Program-made: the position numbers and the translations under genes
Notes under the pieces: model-generated
Told to the model about the DNA's origin: nothing
The model's input: only the letters and a program-made list of their open reading frames with translations
The model's database searches: none
NCBI RefSeq assembly: GCF_042680125.1
Contig: NZ_JBHTNY010000033.1
Strand: one strand, 5' to 3'
Length of the DNA stretch: 64,000 bases
Source of the DNA: Robinsoniella peoriensis
GTDB lineage: Bacteria; Bacillota; Clostridia; Lachnospirales; Lachnospiraceae
Shown here: piece by piece, positions 59,155-64,000 of the stretch
How positions within the stretch are numbered: position 1 is the first letter of the stretch
Layout of the letters: each line of letters starts with the position of its first letter

Positions 59155-59980
59155 GGTAGAAAACGCATCGGTTTCATTTGGAAAAAAAGAGATATTACAA
59201 GGAATCAGTATATCCCTGCCGGAAAAAGAACTGGTTATGGTCATTGGACCGAATGGCTGCGGGAAAACAACGTTTCTGCGCCTGCTGATGGGATTTCAGA
59301 AACCACAGAGCGGCATGGTGTTTTATAATGATATTTCGCTTCAAGACCATACCGTTCTGGAAAAAAGCAGAAAAATGGCTTATATGCCGCAAAATCCCCG
59401 CAGACAGGAAGATGATGAAGTATTTGATTATGTACTGTTAGGGGTTACTCCTTATCTGAATTATTTTTCCCTTCCGGGAAAGGAAGAGAAGGAGCAGGCT
59501 GAGCAGGTATTGGCAGAACTGGGACTTAGCGAATTTAAAAACCGCAGAATGGGTACCTTAAGCGGCGGTGAGCAGCAGATGGTGAACTTTGCCAGAGCCA
59601 GAATGCAGAATACGCCCTGGCTGATTTTAGATGAGCCGATGGCTTCTCTGGATTATAGCCGCCAGCATGAATTTATGCACCGTCTGGTAGAGTACGAGAA
59701 GCGGTATGGGCAGGGAATTCTCATGAGTGTCCATGATCCGAATTTTGCACTGCGTTATGCAGACAGGGTTATTGTAATGGGATATGGTAAGATAGAGGGC
59801 ATAGTAAGCCGCAGGGAAAATGAATTTGAAAATAAGCTGACCGGGATATTGAACAAGTCATACGATGGTCATTTACAATTAATAGAAAAAGAAGATTATC
59901 ATTTTTATTACTGGAAGGAGGAAACACATGTTTCGTGCAAAGGAATTTGTGAAAGCAGAGAGTCTGAAAGAAGCTTATGA
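59144..59980 (+). CDS. ABC importer ATPase, FecE/BtuD family
   Basis: The 278-residue ATPase has Walker A GPNGCGKTTFLRLL near residue 36, signature LSGGEQQMVNFARA, Walker B WLILDEPMASLD and switch His in SVHDPNFAL. Its final 53 bases overlap the FAD subunit gene of the hydroxylase, an unusually long overlap that ties import and enzyme synthesis into one transcript. Confidence 0.93.
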   Translation: MKIRVENASVSFGKKEILQGISISLPEKELVMVIGPNGCGKTTFLRLLMGFQKPQSGMVFYNDISLQDHTVLEKSRKMAYMPQNPRRQEDDEVFDYVLLGVTPYLNYFSLPGKEEKEQAEQVLAELGLSEFKNRRMGTLSGGEQQMVNFARARMQNTPWLILDEPMASLDYSRQHEFMHRLVEYEKRYGQGILMSVHDPNFALRYADRVIVMGYGKIEGIVSRRENEFENKLTGILNKSYDGHLQLIEKEDYHFYYWKEETHVSCKGICESRESERSL

Positions 59981-60704
59981 ATTAAACCAGAAGAGAAGCA
60001 GCATTGTTCTGGGAGGATTCGTCTGGCTGAAGATGGGCGACAGGAATAAGCAGACAGCGATTGATCTGTCTGGACTGGGGTTGGATACCATTGAGGAGAA
60101 TGATTTAGAATTTTCCATTGGAGCGATGTGTTCGCTTCGGATGCTGGAAACCCATGAGGGGCTAAAAAAAGCTTTTGGGGATATTTTTAAAGAATGTACC
60201 CGCCATATTGTAGGTGTACAATTTCGTAACTGTGCAACAGTGGGAGGGAGTATTTTCGGGAGATTTGGATTTTCGGATATCCTTACCTGTATGATGGCGC
60301 TGGATACTTATGTGGAATTATATAAGGGAGGAATAATTCCTCTGAAGGAATTTGTAAATTTGCCAAAGGATTCAGACATACTGGTACGTGTGATAATCAA
60401 AAAGGATGGCCGTAAGGCGGCTTATATGTCAGAGAGACAGACTAAGACAGATTTTCCGGTCATAGCCTGTTGTGTGGCAAAAGATAACGACAGATGGTAT
60501 GTGGCAGTGGGTGCCAGACCTTACCGTGCTATGCAGGTTACGCTGACTGCAGATGAGACAAAGACTTTGGAGGATCTGGCAAAAGAAGCATCCATCAGAT
60601 TTTCTTATGGCAGCAATTTAAGAGGAAGTGCAGAGTACCGGGAACATCTGGCAAAAGTCTGTATCAGGCGCTGTGCCTGTAAAATTACAGGAGGTGAGGC
60701 ATAA
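59928..60704 (+). CDS. Molybdenum hydroxylase FAD-binding subunit (XdhB/CoxM-like)
   Basis: The 258-residue subunit carries the FAD-binding domain of the xanthine dehydrogenase family. IVLGGFVWLKMG near residue 26 matches the first FAD loop and RNCATVGGSIFGRFGFSD near 100 the second, and a CO-dehydrogenase flavoprotein-like C-terminal domain follows (about 165-255). It passes electrons from the Fe-S subunit to NAD or another acceptor. GGAGG lies 6 bp before ATG 59928, inside the ATPase gene. Confidence 0.9.
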   Translation: MFRAKEFVKAESLKEAYELNQKRSSIVLGGFVWLKMGDRNKQTAIDLSGLGLDTIEENDLEFSIGAMCSLRMLETHEGLKKAFGDIFKECTRHIVGVQFRNCATVGGSIFGRFGFSDILTCMMALDTYVELYKGGIIPLKEFVNLPKDSDILVRVIIKKDGRKAAYMSERQTKTDFPVIACCVAKDNDRWYVAVGARPYRAMQVTLTADETKTLEDLAKEASIRFSYGSNLRGSAEYREHLAKVCIRRCACKITGGEA

Positions 60705-60706
60705 GT

Positions 60707-61162
60707 ATGGAGATTAAATTTCTTTTAAACGGAAAACCGGTAACTGCAAGTATTGAAGCAGATGCTGTTTTGTTAGATGTAGTACGTGAAAAAGGCTGTT
60801 ACAGCGTCAAGCGGGGATGTGAGACAGCGAACTGCGGACTGTGCACCGTTCTGGTTGATCAAACTCCGGTATTGTCCTGTTCCACACTGGCGGCGCGGGT
60901 TAACGGGAAACAGGTCATGACACTGGAGGGAATGCAGGAAGAAGCAAAGGCATTTGGGACGTTCCTCGCTAACGAAGGAGCGGAACAGTGCGGGTTTTGC
61001 AGTCCCGGTTTTATTATGAATGTGTTGGCCATGGAAAAGGAATTGGTAAAACCTACCGAAGAGGAAATAAAAGAATACCTGGCCGGCAATCTTTGCAGAT
61101 GCACGGGATATATGGGGCAGCTTCGGGCGATCCATAAATATTTGAACAGGGAGGAGAAATAG
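60707..61162 (+). CDS. Molybdenum hydroxylase [2Fe-2S] subunit
   Basis: The 151-residue protein has a plant-ferredoxin-type cluster motif (RGCETANCGLCTVLVD with a later Cys in LSCST) and a C-terminal four-helix domain binding the second cluster (EQCGFCSPGF and GNLCRCTGYMG). It relays electrons between the Mo and FAD sites. It begins 2 bp after the FAD subunit gene. Confidence 0.96.
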   Translation: MEIKFLLNGKPVTASIEADAVLLDVVREKGCYSVKRGCETANCGLCTVLVDQTPVLSCSTLAARVNGKQVMTLEGMQEEAKAFGTFLANEGAEQCGFCSPGFIMNVLAMEKELVKPTEEEIKEYLAGNLCRCTGYMGQLRAIHKYLNREEK

Positions 61163-61190
61163 TTTGAAGGTACGGAGACAGGAGGAACGT

Positions 61191-63485
61191 ATGGAGATGA
61201 AACAACGATTAGTGAATACACCTGTGATGAAAAAAGATGCCATGGCGCTGGTAACAGGACAGCCCGTATATACAGAAGATCTGGCTCCCAAAGACTGCCT
61301 GATTGTAAAAGTACTCAGAAGCTCTCATGCCCATGCTCTTATTGAAGAAATAAACACTGCGGCAGCACTTAAAGTTCCGGATATAACCGGTATTTATACC
61401 TATGAGGATGTACCGGAGAAAAGATTTACAATGGCGGGGCAGACCTATCCGGAGCCCAGCCCTTATGACCGTCTGATTCTGGATCAGAGAGTACGGTTTG
61501 TGGGAGATGCAGTTGCAATTGTTGCAGGAGAAACAGAAAAGGCCGTGGACAGGGCGATGCGCCTGATCAAGGTGAAATACCAGGTCTGCGAACCTGTGCT
61601 TGATTTTCACAAAGCGAAAGGAAATGATATCTTAGTTCATCCGGAAGAAAACTGGAAAAGTCTGTGTCCGGTTGGGGCTGATAATAAGCAGAACCTCTGT
61701 GCCCGGGCCAGTGATGAACACGGTGATGTGGAAGGCGTTCTTGAAAAATGCAGATACCGTGTGGAACAGACATACCACACCAAGGCGAACCAGCAGGCGA
61801 TGATGGAAACTTTCCGTACGTTCACTTATATGGACGTCTATGGAAGGCTGAATATTGTATCCTCAACCCAGGTTACGTTCCATGTAAGAAGGATCCTGTC
61901 ACATGCACTGGATATTCCCAAATCGAAGATTCGTGTCATAAAACCCCGAATCGGCGGTGGGTTTGGAGCTAAGCAGACTGTTGTAGCGGAGGTTTATCCG
62001 GCATTTGTCACCATGCAGACAGGAAGAGCGGCGAAGATCATTTATTCCCGCTATGAGTCACAGATTGCCTCTTCTCCACGGCATGAAATGGAGATCAAAG
62101 TAAGGCTGGGTGCCGATGAAGAAGGAATCATCAGGGCAATTGATGTCTATACCCTTTCTAATACAGGCGCTTACGGGGAACACGGACCGACTACAGTTGG
62201 GCTTTCCGGACATAAATCCATTCCCCTCTATGGAAAGGTGGATGCATTTAAGTTTGCCTATGATGTTGTGTATACCAATGTAATGTCTGCCGGTGCATAT
62301 CGCGGATATGGGGCAACACAGGGGATATTTGCAGTGGAATCTGCAGTGAACGAACTGGCGGCACAGATGAAAATGGATCCGATCGTATTGAGACAAAAAA
62401 ATATGGTGCAGGAAGGCCAGGTTATGCCTGCGTACTATGGAGAAACAGCCAACAGCTGTGCCCTGGACCGCTGCATGGCACGGGGCAAAGAGATGATAGG
62501 CTGGGATGAGAAGTTTCCCTGCAGGGATATGGGAAATGGAAAAGTCAGGGGTGTAGGGGTAGCAATGGCTATGCAGGGATCCGCTATTTCTAATGTAGAT
62601 ACTGCATCGGTTGCCATCAAAGTCAATGATGACGGATTCTACAGCCTGATGATCGGAGCTTCCGATATGGGAACGGGATGTGACACCATACTGGCACAAA
62701 TGGCGGCAGACTGTCTGAACTGCCGCATGGAAGACATTGTGGTGCATGGAGTTGATACGGACATCTCGCCTTATGATTCCGGTTCCTATGCATCCAGTAC
62801 CACTTACCTTACCGGGATGGCAGTAGTGAAAACTTGTGAAAGTCTGATCCGCAAGATCTGTGAAAAGGGCGCATGCTATCTGGGTCTTAAGACAGAACAG
62901 GTGGATTTTGACGGTGAAAAAGTATATGAGACAGACGGGGATAAATCCATCTCCTTAAAAGATATCGGTAATCATGTAATGTGTAATAATGAAGAGGCGC
63001 TTATGGCTTCCGAAGCACATTCTTCTCCTGTATCACCTCCGCCATTTATGGTTGGATTGGCGGAAGTAGAGATTGATAAAGAAACCGGACATATTGAATT
63101 GATTGATTATGTGGCGGTTGTGGACTGTGGAACAGTGGTGAATACTAATCTCGCCAGAATTCAGGTGGAGGGCGGCATTGCCCAGGGAATCGGCATGGCG
63201 TTATTCGAAGATATTACCTATTCCGAAAAAGGACAGATGTATCAGAATTCATTTATGCAGTATAAGCTTCCAGGCAGACAGGATGTAGGAAATGTCAGGG
63301 TGGAATTCGAAAGCAGCTACGAGCCCACAGGACCATTTGGAGCAAAATCCATTGGAGAGATCGTAATAAATACACCATCACCGGCAATTGCACATGCAGT
63401 ATATAATGCAGTCGGGGTGCAGATACGGACACTCCCAATCACTTCTGAAAAAATATATTTTCATATGCAGGAGAAAGATTCATGA
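61191..63485 (+). CDS. Molybdenum hydroxylase catalytic subunit (xanthine dehydrogenase family)
   Basis: The 764-residue subunit binds the molybdopterin cofactor and hydroxylates a purine or other N-heterocycle. Motifs include RIGGGFGAKQ near 255, GAYRGYGATQGIFAVES near 373, and the catalytic Glu in PFGAKSIGEIV near 720. Context (xanthine permease, xpt) favours xanthine or a related purine. ATG 61191 is 5 bp from AGGAGG; a TTG at 61164 behind GGAGGAG is a possible alternative. It overlaps the following MocA-like gene by 4 bp (ATGA). Confidence 0.92.
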   Translation: MEMKQRLVNTPVMKKDAMALVTGQPVYTEDLAPKDCLIVKVLRSSHAHALIEEINTAAALKVPDITGIYTYEDVPEKRFTMAGQTYPEPSPYDRLILDQRVRFVGDAVAIVAGETEKAVDRAMRLIKVKYQVCEPVLDFHKAKGNDILVHPEENWKSLCPVGADNKQNLCARASDEHGDVEGVLEKCRYRVEQTYHTKANQQAMMETFRTFTYMDVYGRLNIVSSTQVTFHVRRILSHALDIPKSKIRVIKPRIGGGFGAKQTVVAEVYPAFVTMQTGRAAKIIYSRYESQIASSPRHEMEIKVRLGADEEGIIRAIDVYTLSNTGAYGEHGPTTVGLSGHKSIPLYGKVDAFKFAYDVVYTNVMSAGAYRGYGATQGIFAVESAVNELAAQMKMDPIVLRQKNMVQEGQVMPAYYGETANSCALDRCMARGKEMIGWDEKFPCRDMGNGKVRGVGVAMAMQGSAISNVDTASVAIKVNDDGFYSLMIGASDMGTGCDTILAQMAADCLNCRMEDIVVHGVDTDISPYDSGSYASSTTYLTGMAVVKTCESLIRKICEKGACYLGLKTEQVDFDGEKVYETDGDKSISLKDIGNHVMCNNEEALMASEAHSSPVSPPPFMVGLAEVEIDKETGHIELIDYVAVVDCGTVVNTNLARIQVEGGIAQGIGMALFEDITYSEKGQMYQNSFMQYKLPGRQDVGNVRVEFESSYEPTGPFGAKSIGEIVINTPSPAIAHAVYNAVGVQIRTLPITSEKIYFHMQEKDS

Positions 63486-64000
63486 ACCTGGCATTAATTC
63501 TGCTGGCGGCTGGAAACAGCCGCCGTTTTAAAAGCAACAAACTGTTATATGAAATAGATGAAAGTCCTATGTATCTCCATATTGTGAAAGAAATTGAAAA
63601 ATTACCCGGGGATACATTTGTATCAAAAATCATTGTTACGCAATATCCCCAAATAGAGCAGGAAATGAAAAAGAGAGGATACCGCACGATTCGGAATGCC
63701 CACAGTGAATGGGGGATTTCTCATTCCATTAAGTTAGGCATAACAGCGCTTTGCAGCGAAAATAATATTGTGGATGGAATCTGCTTTGCTGTTTGTGATC
63801 AGCCCTTTTTAACAGCGCAAACCATAACGGCGCTGATTCAGACCTGGACGACGGGCCAAAAAGGTATTGCCTGCCTGAAATATAAGGAACATACCGGTAA
63901 TCCGGTTATCTTCCACTGGAAATACAAAGATGAACTGCTGGGTCTGGAAGGTGATACGGGAGGGAAAAAAGTCTTGAACAGGCATAAGCAGGAGGCAGTG
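63482..64000 (+). CDS. MocA/MobA-like molybdopterin nucleotidyltransferase (cut by window end)
   Basis: At least 173 residues are present; the 3' end lies beyond the window. It begins MNLALILLAAGNSRRFKSNK, the GT-A nucleotidyltransferase motif LAAGxSxRxGxxK, and has the metal-binding Asp in AVCDQPFL. MocA-type enzymes attach CMP to molybdopterin to give the cofactor form used by hydroxylases of this family. The ATGA overlap with the catalytic subunit gene supports that role. GCAGGAGAAAG precedes the start. Confidence 0.9.
   Translation, partial: MNLALILLAAGNSRRFKSNKLLYEIDESPMYLHIVKEIEKLPGDTFVSKIIVTQYPQIEQEMKKRGYRTIRNAHSEWGISHSIKLGITALCSENNIVDGICFAVCDQPFLTAQTITALIQTWTTGQKGIACLKYKEHTGNPVIFHWKYKDELLGLEGDTGGKKVLNRHKQEAV

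Overview
The window looks like a chromosomal segment of a Gram-positive gut Clostridium of the Lachnospiraceae type. The evidence is moderate-to-low G+C, strong AGGAGG ribosome sites, sigma-A promoters with 17-bp spacing, lipoprotein SBPs, a BceRS/BceAB-like module, DUF5685 and J-domain neighbours, and a giant 2-hydroxyacyl-CoA dehydratase activase. The genus cannot be fixed from this sequence. Most of it is ordinary core metabolism. Two accessory stretches (about 34.5-37.3 kb and 41.4-45.6 kb) and one possible site-specific recombination locus (48.5-49.7 kb) stand out.

Layout. 0-5.4 kb: a decayed maltose O-acetyltransferase, a PadR regulator divergent from an Old Yellow Enzyme-type 2-enoate/dienoyl-CoA reductase that has an unusual leader, a Sir2-like protein, and a phosphoribosyltransferase-like protein behind a structured leader. 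5.4-7.5 kb: hisH-hisF-ung. 7.6-11.9 kb, minus strand: a 1418-residue dehydratase activase. 12.2-13.7 kb: tgt-yajC. 13.9-18.3 kb: an orphan solute-binding lipoprotein paired with a membrane GGDEF-EAL protein. A 164-bp MITE-like palindrome precedes leuB-ilvD-ilvB (18.6-23.1 kb). 23.2-26.9 kb: serC-serA, a 53-residue small ORF and a DUF1015 gene. 27.0-33.0 kb: glgB with a lysine-rich tail, mscS, a His-rich CsoR-type regulator, a second sirtuin-like gene and an LCP-family protein.

33.2-39.5 kb: an unknown membrane protein, tRNA-Thr(CGT), a run of small genes including a holin-like one, then zinc-ribbon membrane protein, DUF5685 and a J-domain protein with a Cys-rich tail. 39.7-48.4 kb: a BceRS-like two-component system and a BceAB-like ABC transporter separated by about 4.3 kb of debris (pseudo-receiver, BIG2 fragment, LRR surface protein with a decayed Ig repeat, small ORF, membrane XRE regulator). 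An inverted repeat matching the BceR box sits just before the transporter. 48.6-49.6 kb: a serine recombinase followed by a perfect 20-bp inverted repeat flanking a 56-bp segment that carries a -10 element, directly upstream of an unknown 82-residue gene. I regard this candidate promoter inversion switch as the most interesting system here.

50.0-53.3 kb: a GntR(YtrA)-ABC transporter operon with its operator. 53.4-54.8 kb: D-lactate dehydrogenase-type enzyme and DUF3892. 54.9-64.0 kb: a purine module, with xpt divergent from an NCS2 xanthine permease, then a FecCD/MolABC-like importer overlapping genes for a three-subunit molybdenum hydroxylase and a MocA-like cytidylyltransferase cut by the window edge. 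Together these would import xanthine and probably molybdate, salvage xanthine to XMP, and build a purine hydroxylase with its cofactor.
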